This document shows positions 46,114 to 58,346 of a stretch of 64,000 nucleotides of DNA, piece by piece. Under the pieces are notes generated by a model. The model made no database searches, was not told the DNA's origin, and was given only the letters and a program-made list of their open reading frames with translations. The DNA is from Liolophura sinensis. Taxonomy: Eukaryota > Mollusca > Polyplacophora > Chitonida > Chitonidae. Where the stretch lies: assembly GCF_032854445.1 (NCBI RefSeq), contig NC_088302.1, positions 4,335,338 through 4,399,337 of the forward strand, written 5' to 3'. The first letter of the stretch is position 1, and every line of letters begins with the position of its first letter. The position numbers and the translations under genes are program-made.

Positions 46114-46854
46114 TTTCTACGATAATGAGAAATTAGCGTAATGTCACTGCAAAGCAAATCACAGCGAAAGAGCTATGGGTTCACCCTGTTTGGTAGATGA
46201 CGACGCTTCGCTTGTAAAAAGGTTTAACTGGTGGCAACCTTTCTCACCATATACCTTCTCTGTGCAAATGAAAAACGAAGGAGACACACAAACACACAGT
46301 AAAGAATAACAAGGACGCCTTGCATGTCTGCTATACACTTGTGGAAAATTTCATCCGTTATTTCAGCAAGATCATAGGTCAGACAATTCTTTTCAAAGTG
46401 CATCAAAAAATATCCAGGTTTGTTACGACACTCAAAAAAAATGCCTTTTAATTTTTGAAAAATTGCCACACTGAATTTAATACTCACCGTTGCGTCTGCT
46501 TTATACCTGTGGTAGTTTGATCAGTTATTTCAGCAAGATCATAGGTCAGACAATTCTTTTCAAAGTGCATCAAAAAATATGCAGGTCTGTTACGACACTC
46601 AAAAAGAATGGCTTTCGATTTTAAACATTGCCATACCGCACTAAATAATCACCTGTGTGTGTGCCTCATTACCGTCGAGACCAGTGCTTTTGACTACCCC
46701 CAGATGGTTGCAGTTTCTTGACCTATTAATCAATCGTGTCTTCAATTAATAAACTGTAAAGTCTACAACTTGCAATTCAAACGGTCGTCCATTTGTCCGC
46801 TATGTCGTAGGAGAAAGTTACAAAATCACTGAAATTGTAACAAGAAAACTGTGG

Positions 46855-46926
46855 TTCCCATGCCGGGAATCGAACCCGGGCCGCCTGGGTGAAAGCCACG
46901 AATCCTAACCACTAGACCACATGGGA
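46855..46926 (-). tRNA. tRNA-Glu(UUC), anticodon-stem variant
   Basis: A single change ('agccacgaa') breaks one anticodon-stem pair; the rest is canonical. Confidence 0.75.
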
Positions 46927-47670
46927 GTTCTTCCCACAAATGAGAAATTAGCGTAATGTCACTGCAAAGCAAATCACAGCGAAAGAGCAATGGGTTCACC
47001 CAGTTTGGTAGATGGCGACGCTTCGCTTATAAAAAGGTTTAACTGGTGGCAACCTTTCTCACCATATACCTTCTCTGTGCAAATGAAAAACGAAGGAGAC
47101 ACACAAACACACAGTAAAGAATAACAAGGACGCCTTGCATGTCTGCTATACACTTGTGGAAAATTTCATCCGTTATTTCAGCAAGATCATAGGTCAGACA
47201 ATTCATTTCAAAGTGCATCAAAAAATATCCAGGTTTGTTACGACACTCAAAAAGAATGCCTTTTAAATTTTGAAAAATTGCCACACTGAATTTAATACTC
47301 ACCGTTGCGTCTGCTTTTATACCTGTGGAAGTTTGATCAGTTATTTCAGCAAGATCATAGGTCAGACAATTCTTTTCAAAATGCATCAAAAAATATGCAG
47401 GTCTGTTACGACACTCAGAAAAAATGGCTTTCGATTTTGAACTTTGTCATACCCCATTTAATACTTACCTGTGTGTGTGCCTCATTACCGTCGAGCCCAG
47501 TGGTTTTGACTACCCCCAGATGGTTGCAGTTTCTTGACCTATTAATCAATCGTGTCTTCAATTAATAAACTGTAAAGTCTACAACTTGCATTTCAAACGG
47601 TCGTCCATTTGTCCGCTATGTCGTAGGAGAAAGTTACAAAATCACTGAAATTGTAACAAGAAAACTGTGG

Positions 47671-47742
47671 TTCACATGCCGGGAATCGAACCCGGGCCGC
47701 CTGGGTGAAAGCCAGGAATCCTAACCACTAGACCACATGGGA
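47671..47742 (-). tRNA. tRNA-Glu(UUC), acceptor variant
   Basis: A single change ('ttcacat') mispairs position 3 of the acceptor stem. Confidence 0.75.
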
Positions 47743-48486
47743 GTTCTTCCCACAAATGAGAAATTAGCGTAATGTCACTGCAAAGCAAATCACAGCGAAA
47801 GAGCAATGGGTTCACCCAGTTTGGTAGATGGCGACGCTTCGCTTATAAAAAGGTTTAACTGGTGGCAACCTTCCTCACCATATACCTTCTCTGTGCAAAT
47901 GAAAAACGAAGGAGACACACAAACACACAGTAAAGAATAACAAGGACGCCTTGCATGTCTGCTATACACTTGTGGAAAATTTCATCCGTTATTTCAGCAA
48001 GATCATAGGTCAGACAATTCATTTCAAAGTGCATCAAAAAATATCCAGGTTTGTTACGACACTAAAAAAGAATGCCTTTTGATTTTTGAAAAATTGCCAC
48101 ACTGAATTTAATACTCACCGTTGCGTCTGCTTTTATACCTGTGGAAGTTTGATCAGTTATTTCAGCAAGATCATAGGTCAGACAATTCTTTTCAAAGTGC
48201 ATCAAAAAATATGCAGGTCTGTTACGACACTCAAAAAAAATGGCTTTCGATTTTGAACTTTGTCATACCCCATTTAATACTCACCTGTGTGTGTGCCTCA
48301 TTACCGTCGAGCCCAGTGGTTTTGACTACCCCCAGATGGTTGCAGTTTCTTGACCTATTAATCAATCGTGTCTTCAATTAATAAACTGTAAAGTCTACAA
48401 CTTGCAATTCAAACGGTCGTCCATTTGTCCGCTATGTCGTAGGAGAAAGTTAAAAAATCACTGAAATTGTAACAAGAAAACTGTGG

Positions 48487-48558
48487 TTCCCATGCCGGGA
48501 ATCGAACCCGGGCCGCCTGGGTGAAAGCCAGGAATCCTAACCACTAGACCACATGGGA
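48487..48558 (-). tRNA. tRNA-Glu(UUC), canonical
   Basis: Exact consensus; the 3' flank has 'gttaaaaaatcac' where older units have 'gttacaaaatcac'. Confidence 0.95.
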
Positions 48559-49302
48559 GTTCTTCCCACAAATGAGAAATTAGCGTAATGTCACTGCAAA
48601 GCAAATCACAGCAAAAGAGCAATGGGTTCACCCAGTTTGGTAGATGGCGACGCTTCGCTTATAAAAAGGTTTAACTGGTGGCAACCTTCCTCACCATATA
48701 CCTTCTCTGTGCAAATGAAAAACGAAGGAGACACACAAACACACAGTAAAGAATAACAAGGACGCCTTGCATGTCTGCTATACACTTGTGGAGAATTTCA
48801 TCCGTTATTTCAGCAAGATCATAGGTCAGACAATTCATTTCAAAGTGCATCAAAAAATATCCAGGTTTGTTACGACACTAAAAAAGAATGCCTTTTGATT
48901 TTTGAAAAATTGCCACACTGAATTTAATACTCACCGTTGCGTCTGCTTTTATACCTGTGGAAGTTTGATCAGTTATTTCAGCAAGATCATAGGTCAGACA
49001 ATTCTTTTCAAAGTGCATCAAAAAATATGCAGGTCTGTTACGACACTCAAAAAAAATGGCTTTCGATTTTGAACTTTGTCATACCCCATTTAATACTCAC
49101 CTGTGTGTGTGCCTCATTACCGTCGAGCCCAGTGGTTTTGACTACCCCCAGATGGTTGCAGTTTCTTGACCTATTAATCAATCGTGTCTTCAATTAATAA
49201 ACTGTAAAGTCTACAACTTGCAATTCAAACGGTCGTCCATTTGTCCGCTATGTCGTAGGAGAAAGTTAAAAAATCACTGAAATTGTAACAAGAAAACTGT
49301 GG

Positions 49303-49374
49303 TTCCCATGCCGGGAATCGAACCCGGGCCGCCTGGGTGAAAGCCAGGAATCCTTACCCCAAAACCACATGGAA
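49303..49374 (-). pseudogene. tRNA-Glu, D arm damaged
   Basis: Same damaged D arm as 43596. Confidence 0.85.
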
Positions 49375-50115
49375 TTTCTACGATAATGAGAAATTAGCGT
49401 AATGTCACTGCAAAGCAAATCACAGCGAAAGGGCTATGGGTTCACCCTGTTTGGTAGATGACGACGCTTCGCTTGTAAAAAGGTTTAACTGGTGGTAACC
49501 TTTCTCACCATATACCTTCTCTGTGCAAATGAAAAACGAAGGAGACACACAAACACACAGTAAAGAATAACAAGGACGCCTTGCATGTCTGCTATACACT
49601 TGTGGAAAATTTCATCCGTTATTTCAGCAAGATCATAGGTCAGACAATTCATTTCAAAGTGCATCAAAAAATATCCAGGTTTGTTACGACACTAAAAAAA
49701 AATGCCTTTTAATTTTTGAAAAATTGCCACACTGAATTTAATACTCACCGTTGCGTCTGCTTTATACCTGTGGTAGTTTGATCAGTTATTTCAGCAAGAT
49801 CATAGGTCAGACAATTCTTTTCAAAGTGCATCAAAAAATATGCAGGTCTGTTACGACACTCAGAAAGAATGGCTTTCGATTTTGAACTTTGTCATACCCC
49901 ATTTAATACTCACCTGTGTGTGTGCCTCATTACCGTCGAGCCCAGTGGTTTTGACTACCCCCAGATGGTTGCAGTTTCTTGACCTATTAATCAATCGTGT
50001 CTTCAATTAATAAACTGTAAAGTCTACAACTTGCAATTCAAACGGTCGTCCATTTGTCCGCTATGTCGTAGGAGAAAGTTACAAAATCACTGAAATTGTA
50101 ACAAGAAAACTGTGG

Positions 50116-50187
50116 TTCCCATGCCGGGAATCGAACCCGGGCCGCCTGGGTGAAAGCCAGGAATCCTAACCACTAGACCACATGGGA
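50116..50187 (-). tRNA. tRNA-Glu(UUC), canonical
   Basis: Exact consensus. Confidence 0.95.
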
Positions 50188-50931
50188 GTTCTTCCCACAA
50201 ATGAGAAATTAGCGTAATGTCACTGCAAAGCAAATCACAGCGAAAGAGCAATGGGTTCACCCAGTTTGGTAGATGGCGACGCTTCGCTTATAAAAAGGTT
50301 TAACTGGTGGCAACCTTTCTCACCATATACCTTCTCTGTGCAAATGAAAAACGAAGGAGACACACAAACACACAGTAAAGAATAACAAGGACGCCTTGCA
50401 TGTCTGCTATACACTTGTGGAAAATTTCATCCGTTATTTCAGCAAGATCATAGGTCAGACAATTCATTTCAAAGTGCATCAAAAAATATCCAGGTTTGTT
50501 ACGACACTCAAAAAGAATGCCTTTTAAATTTTGAAAAATTGCCACACTGAATTTAATACTCACCGTTGCGTCTGCTTTTATACCTGTGGAAGTTTGATCA
50601 GTTATTTCAGCAAGATCAGAGGTCAGACAATTCTTTTCAAAGTGCATCAAAAAATATGCAGGTCTGTTACGACACTCAAAAAAAATGGCTTTCGATTTTG
50701 AACTTTGTCATACCCCATTTAATACTCACCTGTGTGTGTGCCTCATTACCGTCGAGCCCAGTGGTTTTGACTACCCCCAGATGGTTGCAGTTTCTTGACC
50801 TATTAATCAATCGTGTCTTCAATTAATAAACTGTAAAGTCTACAACTTGCAATTCAAACGGTCGTCCATTTGTCCGCTATGTCGTAGGAGAAAGTTACAA
50901 AATCACTGAAATTGTAACAAGAAAACTGTGG

Positions 50932-51003
50932 TTCCCATGCCGGGAATCGAACCCGGGCCGCCTGGGTGAAAGCCAGGAATCCTAACCACTAGACCACATG
51001 GGA
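50932..51003 (-). tRNA. tRNA-Glu(UUC), canonical
   Basis: Exact consensus; the leader further upstream has 'cacagggaaag'. Confidence 0.95.
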
Positions 51004-51748
51004 GTTCTTCCCACAAATGAGAAATTAGCGTAATGTCACTGCAAAGCAAATCACAGGGAAAGAGCAATGGGTTCACCCAGTTTGGTAGATGGCGACGCTT
51101 CGCTTATAAAAAGGTTTAACTGGTGGCAACCTTCCTCACCATATACCTTCTCTGTGCAAATGAAAAACGAAGGAGACACACAAACACACAGTAAAGAATA
51201 ACAAGGACGCCTTGCATGTCTGCTATACACTTGTGGAAAATTTCATCCGTTATTTCAGCAAGATCATAGGTCAGACAATTCATTTCAAAGTGCATCAAAA
51301 AATATCCAGGTTTGTTACGACACTAAAAAAGAATGCCTTTTGATTTTTGAAAAATTGCCACACTGAATTTAATACTCACCGTTGCGTCTGCTTTTATACC
51401 TGTGGAAGTTTGATCAGTTATTTCAGCAAGATCATAGGTCAGACAATTCTTTTCAAAGTGCATCAAAAAATATGCAGGTCTGTTACGACACTCAAAAAAA
51501 ATGGCTTTCGATTTTGAACTTTGTCATACCCAATTTAATACTCACCTGTGTGTGTGCCTCATTACCGTCGAGCCCAGTGGTTTTGACTACCCCCAGATGG
51601 TTGCAGTTTCTTGACCTATTAATCAATCGTGTCTTCAATTAATAAACTGTAAAGTCTACAACTTGCAATTCAAACGGTCGTCCATTTGTCCGCTATGTCG
51701 TAGGAGAAAGTTAAAAAAATCACTGAAATTGTAACAAGAAAACTGTGG

Positions 51749-51820
51749 TTCCCATGCCGGGAATCGAACCCGGGCCGCCTGGGTGAAAGCCAGGAATCCT
51801 AACCACTAGACCACATGGGA
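51749..51820 (-). tRNA. tRNA-Glu(UUC), canonical
   Basis: Exact consensus; twin of the next gene. Confidence 0.95.
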
Positions 51821-52031
51821 GTTCTTCCCACAAATGAGAAATTAGCGTAATGTCACTGCAAAGCAAATCACAGCGAAAGAGCAATGGGTTCACCCAGTTT
51901 GGTAGATGGCGACGCTTCGCTTATAAAAGGGTTTAACTGGTGGCAACCTTCCTCACCATATACCTTCTCTGTGCAAATGAAAAACGAAGGAGACACACAA
52001 ACACACAGTAAAGAATAACAAGGACGCCTTG

Positions 52032-52200
52032 CATGTCTGCTATACACTTGTGGAAAATTTCATCCGTTATTTCAGCAAGATCATAGGTCAGACAATTCAT
52101 TTCAAAGTGCATCAAAAAATATCCAGGTTTGTTACGACACTCAAAAAGAATGCCTTTTGATTTTTGAAAAATTGCCACACTGAATTTAATACTCACCGTT
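52032..52200. repeat. Spacer subrepeat A (representative unit)
   Basis: First copy of the internal direct duplication: 'gtctgctatacacttgtgg', 'ttatttcagcaagatcatag', 'ttacgacactca', ending 'tttaatactcacc'. The same layout occurs in every complete unit. Confidence 0.9.
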
Positions 52201-52370
52201 GCGTCTGCTTTTATACCTGTGGAAGTTTGATCAGTTATTTCAGCAAGATCATAGGTCAGACAATTCTTTTCAAAGTGCATCAAAAAATATGCAGGTCTGT
52301 TACGACACTCAAAAAAAATGGCTTTCGATTTTGAACTTTGTCATACCCAATTTAATACTCACCTGTGTGT
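52201..52370. repeat. Spacer subrepeat B (representative unit)
   Basis: Second copy, offset 168-169 bp from subrepeat A. It is diverged mainly at 'gaagtttgatcag' (A has 'gaaaatttcatccg') and in its last third. Confidence 0.9.
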
Positions 52371-52555
52371 GTGCCTCATTACCGTCGAGCCCAGTGGTTT
52401 TGACTACCCCCAGATGGTTGCAGTTTCTTGACCTATTAATCAATCGTGTCTTCAATTAATAAACTGTAAAGTCTACAACTTGCAATTCAAACGGTCGTCC
52501 ATTTGTCCGCTATGTCGTAGGAGAAAGTTAAAAAAATCACTGAAATTGTAACAAG

Positions 52556-52559
52556 AAAA
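52556..52559 (-). terminator. Pol III terminator TTTT
   Basis: The first T run, 7-10 nt after the discriminator (CCACAG then TTTT). The same position holds in the other intact units. Confidence 0.85.
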
Positions 52560-52562
52560 CTG

Positions 52563-52565
52563 TGG
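52563..52565 (-). other. Genomically encoded 3' CCA
   Basis: CCA follows the discriminator A directly. The same three bases follow nearly all copies in the array. Confidence 0.9.
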
Positions 52566-52576
52566 TTCCCATGCCG

Positions 52577-52587
52577 GGAATCGAACC
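52577..52587 (-). promoter_or_regulatory. Internal B box
   Basis: GGTTCGATTCC, nucleotides 51-61; matches the B-box consensus GGTTCGANTCC. Confidence 0.9.
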
Positions 52588-52618
52588 CGGGCCGCCTGGG
52601 TGAAAGCCAGGAATCCTA

Positions 52619-52630
52619 ACCACTAGACCA
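52619..52630 (-). promoter_or_regulatory. Internal A box
   Basis: TGGTCTAGTGGT, nucleotides 8-19 of the tRNA; the Pol III type 2 promoter element, present in all intact copies. Confidence 0.85.
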
Positions 52631-53381
52631 CATGGGAGTTCTTCCCACAAATGAGAAATTAGCGTAATGTCACTGCAAAGCAAATCACAGCGAAAGAGCA
52701 ATGGGTTCACCCAGTTTGGTAGATGGCGACGCTTCGCTTATAAAAGGGTTTAACTGGTGGCAACCTTCCTCACCATATACCTTCTCTGTGCAAATGAAAA
52801 ACGAAGGAGACACACAAACACACAGTAAAGAATAACAAGGACGCCTTGCATGTCTGCTATACACTTGTGGAAAATTTCATCCGTTATTTCAGCAAGATCA
52901 TAGGTCAGACAATTCATTTCAAAGTGCATCAAAAAATATGCAGGTTTGTTACGACACTCAAAAAGAATGCCTTTTGATTTTTGAAAAATTGCCACACTGA
53001 ATTTAATACTCACCGTTGCGTCTGCTTTTATACCTGTGGAAGTTTGATCAGTTATTTCAGCAAGATCATAGGTCAGACAATTCTTTTCAAAGTGCATCAA
53101 AAAATATGCAGGTCTGTTACGACACTCAAAAAAAATGGCTTTCGATTTTGAACTTTGTCATACCCCATTTAATACTCACCTGTGTGTGTGCTTCATTACC
53201 GTCGACCCCAGTGGTTTTGACTACCCCCAGATGGTTGCAGTTTCTTGACCTATTAATCAATCGTGTCTTCAATTAATAAACTGTAAAGTCTACAACTTGC
53301 AATTCAAACGGTCGTCCATTTGTCCGCTATGTCGTAGGAGAAAGTTAAAAAATCACTGAAATTGTAACAAGAAAACTGTGG

Positions 53382-53453
53382 TTCCCATGCCGGGAATCGA
53401 ACCCGGGCCGCCTGGGTGAAAGCCACGAATCCTAACCACTAGACCACATGGGA
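53382..53453 (-). tRNA. tRNA-Glu(UUC), anticodon-stem variant
   Basis: Same 'agccacgaa' change as 46855. Confidence 0.75.
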
Positions 53454-54197
53454 GTTCTTCCCACAAATGAGAAATTAGCGTAATGTCACTGCAAAGCAAA
53501 TCACAGGGAAAGAGCAATGGGTTCACCAAGTTTGGTAGATGGCGACGCTTCGCTTATAAAAAGGTTTAACTGGTGGCAACCTTTCTCACCATATACCTTC
53601 TCTGTGCAAATGAAAAACGAAGGAGACACACAAACACACAGTAAAGAATAACAAGGACGCCTTGCATGTCTGCTATACACTTGTGGAAAATTTCATCCGT
53701 TATTTCAGCAAGATCATAGGTCAGACAATTCATTTCAAAGTGCATCAAAAAATATCCAGGTTTGTTACGACACTAAAAAAGAATGCCTTTTAATTTTTGA
53801 AAAATTGCCACACTGAATTTAATACTCACCGTTGCGTCTGCTTTTATACCTGTGGAAGTTTGATCAGTTATTTCAGCAAGATCAGAGGTCAGACAATTCT
53901 TTTCAAAGTGCATCAAAAAATATGCAGGTCTGTTACGACACTCAAAAAAAATGGCTTTCGATTTTGAACTTTGTCATACCCCATTTAATACTCACCTGTG
54001 TGTGTGCTTCATTACCGTCGAGCCCAGTGGTTTTGACTACCCCCAGATGGTTGCAGTTTCTTGACCTATTAATCAATCGTGTCTTCAATTAATAAACTGT
54101 AAAGTCTACAACTTGCAATTCAAACGGTCGTCCATTTGTCCGCTATGTCGTAGGAGAAAGTTACAAAATCACTGAAATTGCAACAAGAAAACTGTGG

Positions 54198-54269
54198 TTC
54201 CCATGCCGGGAATCGAACCCGGGCCGCCTGGGTGAAAGCCAGGAATCCTAACCACTAGACCACATGGGA
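54198..54269 (-). tRNA. tRNA-Glu(UUC), canonical
   Basis: Exact consensus; leader of the 'gttctcccaccaatg' type. Confidence 0.95.
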
Positions 54270-55012
54270 GTTCTCCCACCAATGAGAAATTAGCATAATG
54301 TCACTGCAAAGCAAATCACAGGGAAAGAGCAATGGGTTCACCCAGTTTGGTAGATGGCGACGCTTCGCTTATAACAAGGTTTAACTGGTGGCAACCTTTC
54401 TCACCATATACCTTCTCTGTGCAAATGAAAAACGAAGGAGACACACAAAAACACAGTAAAGAATAACAAGGACGCCTTGCATGTCTGCTATACACTTGTG
54501 GAAAATTTCATCCGTTATTTCAGCAAGATCATAGGTCAGACAATTCTTTTCAAAGTGCATCAAAAAATATCCAGGTTTGTTACGACACTAAAAAAAAATG
54601 CCTTTTAATTTTTGAAAAATTGCCACACTGAATTTAATACTCACCGTTGCGTCTGCTTTTATACCTGTGGAAGTTTGATCAGTTATTTCAGCAAGATCAT
54701 AGGTCAGACAATTCTTTTCAAAGTGCATCAAAAAATATGCAGGTCTGTTACGACACTCAAAAAAAATGGCTTTCGATTTTGAACTTTGTCATACCCCATT
54801 TAATACTCACCTGTGTGTGTGCCTCATTACCGTCGAGCCCAGTGGTTTTGACTACCCCCAGATGGTTGCAGTTTCTTGACCTATTAATCAATCGTGTCTT
54901 CAATTAATAAACTGTAAAGTCTACAACTTGCAATTCAAACGGTCGTCCATTTGTCCGCTATGTCGTAGGAGAAAGTTAAAAAATCACTGAAATTGTAACA
55001 AGAAAACTGTGG

Positions 55013-55084
55013 TTCCCATGCCGGGAATCGAACCCGGGCCGCCTGGGTGAAAGCCAGGAATCCTTACCCCAAAACCACATGGAA
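55013..55084 (-). pseudogene. tRNA-Glu, D arm damaged
   Basis: Block partner of 49303-49374. Confidence 0.85.
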
Positions 55085-55825
55085 TTTCTACGATAATGAG
55101 AAATTAGCGTAATGTCACTGCAAAGCAAATCACAGCGAAAGGGCTATGGGTTCACCCTGTTTGGTAGATGACGACGCTTCGCTTGTAAAAAGGTTTAACT
55201 GGTGGTAACCTTTCTCACCATATACCTTCTCTGTGCAAATGAAAAACGAAGGAGACACACAAACACACAGTAAAGAATAACAAGGACGCCTTGCATGTCT
55301 GCTATACACTTGTGGAAAATTTCATCCGTTATTTCAGCAAGATCATAGGTCAGACAATTCATTTCAAAGTGCATCAAAAAATATCCAGGTTTGTTACGAC
55401 ACTAAAAAAAAATGCCTTTTAATTTTTGAAAAATTGCCACACTGAATTTAATACTCACCGTTGCGTCTGCTTTATACCTGTGGTAGTTTGATCAGTTATT
55501 TCAGCAAGATCATAGGTCAGACAATTCTTTTCAAAGTGCATCAAAAAATATGCAGGTCTGTTACGACACTCAGAAAGAATGGCTTTCGATTTTGAACTTT
55601 GTCATACCCCATTTAATACTCACCTGTGTGTGTGCCTCATTACCGTCGAGCCCAGTGGTTTTGACTACCCCCAGATGGTTGCAGTTTCTTGACCTATTAA
55701 TCAATCGTGTCTTCAATTAATAAACTGTAAAGTCTACAACTTGCAATTCAAACGGTCGTCCATTTGTCCGCTATGTCGTAGGAGAAAGTTACAAAATCAC
55801 TGAAATTGTAACAAGAAAACTGTGG

Positions 55826-55897
55826 TTCCCATGCCGGGAATCGAACCCGGGCCGCCTGGGTGAAAGCCAGGAATCCTAACCACTAGACCACATGGGA
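55826..55897 (-). tRNA. tRNA-Glu(UUC), canonical
   Basis: Exact consensus; partner of 50116. Confidence 0.95.
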
Positions 55898-56641
55898 GTT
55901 CTTCCCACAAATGAGAAATTAGCGTAATGTCACTGCAAAGCAAATCACAGCGAAAGAGCAATGGGTTCACCCAGTTTGGTAGATGGCGACGCTTCGCTTA
56001 TAAAAAGGTTTAACTGGTGGCAACCTTTCTCACCATATACCTTCTCTGTGCAAATGAAAAACGAAGGAGACACACAAACACACAGTAAAGAATAACAAGG
56101 ACGCCTTGCATGTCTGCTATACACTTGTGGAAAATTTCATCCGTTATTTCAGCAAGATCATAGGTCAGACAATTCATTTCAAAGTGCATCAAAAAATATC
56201 CAGGTTTGTTACGACACTCAAAAAGAATGCCTTTTAAATTTTGAAAAATTGCCACACTGAATTTAATACTCACCGTTGCGTCTGCTTTTATACCTGTGGA
56301 AGTTTGATCAGTTATTTCAGCAAGATCAGAGGTCAGACAATTCTTTTCAAAGTGCATCAAAAAATATGCAGGTCTGTTACGACACTCAAAAAAAATGGCT
56401 TTCGATTTTGAACTTTGTCATACCCCATTTAATACTCACCTGTGTGTGTGCCTCATTACCGTCGAGCCCAGTGGTTTTGACTACCCCCAGATGGTTGCAG
56501 TTTCTTGACCTATTAATCAATCGTGTCTTCAATTAATAAACTGTAAAGTCTACAACTTGCAATTCAAACGGTCGTCCATTTGTCCGCTATGTCGTAGGAG
56601 AAAGTTACAAAATCACTGAAATTGTAACAAGAAAACTGTGG

Positions 56642-56713
56642 TTCCCATGCCGGGAATCGAACCCGGGCCGCCTGGGTGAAAGCCAGGAATCCTAACCACT
56701 AGACCACATGGGA
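56642..56713 (-). tRNA. tRNA-Glu(UUC), canonical
   Basis: Exact consensus; partner of 50932. Confidence 0.95.
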
Positions 56714-57458
56714 GTTCTTCCCACAAATGAGAAATTAGCGTAATGTCACTGCAAAGCAAATCACAGGGAAAGAGCAATGGGTTCACCCAGTTTGGTAGAT
56801 GGCGACGCTTCGCTTATAAAAAGGTTTAACTGGTGGCAACCTTCCTCACCATATACCTTCTCTGTGCAAATGAAAAACGAAGGAGACACACAAACACACA
56901 GTAAAGAATAACAAGGACGCCTTGCATGTCTGCTATACACTTGTGGAAAATTTCATCCGTTATTTCAGCAAGATCATAGGTCAGACAATTCATTTCAAAG
57001 TGCATCAAAAAATATCCAGGTTTGTTACGACACTAAAAAAGAATGCCTTTTGATTTTTGAAAAATTGCCACACTGAATTTAATACTCACCGTTGCGTCTG
57101 CTTTTATACCTGTGGAAGTTTGATCAGTTATTTCAGCAAGATCATAGGTCAGACAATTCTTTTCAAAGTGCATCAAAAAATATGCAGGTCTGTTACGACA
57201 CTCAAAAAAAATGGCTTTCGATTTTGAACTTTGTCATACCCAATTTAATACTCACCTGTGTGTGTGCCTCATTACCGTCGAGCCCAGTGGTTTTGACTAC
57301 CCCCAGATGGTTGCAGTTTCTTGACCTATTAATCAATCGTGTCTTCAATTAATAAACTGTAAAGTCTACAACTTGCAATTCAAACGGTCGTCCATTTGTC
57401 CGCTATGTCGTAGGAGAAAGTTAAAAAAATCACTGAAATTGTAACAAGAAAACTGTGG

Positions 57459-57530
57459 TTCCCATGCCGGGAATCGAACCCGGGCCGCCTGGGTGAAAGC
57501 CAGGAATCCTAACCACTAGACCACATGGGA
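57459..57530 (-). tRNA. tRNA-Glu(UUC), canonical
   Basis: Exact consensus; partner of 51749. Confidence 0.95.
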
Positions 57531-58274
57531 GTTCTTCCCACAAATGAGAAATTAGCGTAATGTCACTGCAAAGCAAATCACAGCGAAAGAGCAATGGGTT
57601 CACCCAGTTTGGTAGATGGCGACGCTTCGCTTATAAAAGGGTTTAACTGGTGGCAACCTTCCTCACCATATACCTTCTCTGTGCAAATGAAAAACGAAGG
57701 AGACACACAAACACACAGTAAAGAATAACAAGGACGCCTTGCATGTCTGCTATACACTTGTGGAAAATTTCATCCGTTATTTCAGCAAGATCATAGGTCA
57801 GACAATTCATTTCAAAGTGCATCAAAAAATATCCAGGTTTGTTACGACACTCAAAAAGAATGCCTTTTGATTTTTGAAAAATTGCCACACTGAATTTAAT
57901 ACTCACCGTTGCGTCTGCTTTTATACCTGTGGAAGTTTGATCAGTTATTTCAGCAAGATCATAGGTCAGACAATTCTTTTCAAAGTGCATCAAAAAATAT
58001 GCAGGTCTGTTACGACACTCAAAAAAAATGGCTTTCGATTTTGAACTTTGTCATACCCAATTTAATACTCACCTGTGTGTGTGCCTCATTACCGTCGAGC
58101 CCAGTGGTTTTGACTACCCCCAGATGGTTGCAGTTTCTTGACCTATTAATCAATCGTGTCTTCAATTAATAAACTGTAAAGTCTACAACTTGCAATTCAA
58201 ACGGTCGTCCATTTGTCCGCTATGTCGTAGGAGAAAGTTAAAAAATCACTGAAATTGTAACAAGAAAACTGTGG

Positions 58275-58346
58275 TTCCCATGCCGGGAATCGAACCCGGG
58301 CCGCCTGGGTGAAAGCCACGAATCCTAACCACTAGACCACATGGGA
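58275..58346 (-). tRNA. tRNA-Glu(UUC), anticodon-stem variant
   Basis: Partner of 53382. Confidence 0.75.

Larger units (their letters stand above)
52566..52637 (-). tRNA. tRNA-Glu(UUC), canonical (reference copy)
   Basis: Folds as a full cloverleaf: acceptor 7 bp without mismatch, D stem GTCT/GGAT (one non-Watson-Crick pair), anticodon stem CCTGG/CCAGG with loop CTTTCAC (UUC), T stem CCGGG/CCCGG with loop TTCGATT, discriminator A. It matches animal tRNA-Glu(UUC) closely. It is transcribed toward the left. Confidence 0.96.
48900..54610. repeat. Seven-unit block, first copy (offset 5710, later 4893)
   Basis: Matches 54611-59640 variant by variant: damaged tRNA 49303/55013, 'cacgaatcc' tRNA 53382/58275, 'gttctcccaccaatgag' leader 54270/59163. 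It has one more unit than the partner: 51749 and 52566 are near-identical neighbours, both followed by 'ttataaaagggtttaactgg'. Confidence 0.9.

Noticed and set aside
52440-52740. A second RNA gene (snRNA-like) in the unit, from the 'ttataaaagg' TATA-like motif and a near-octamer 'tgcaaatg'
   Set aside because: No conserved snRNA core or 3' signal is visible downstream; the motifs are AT-rich and may be chance.
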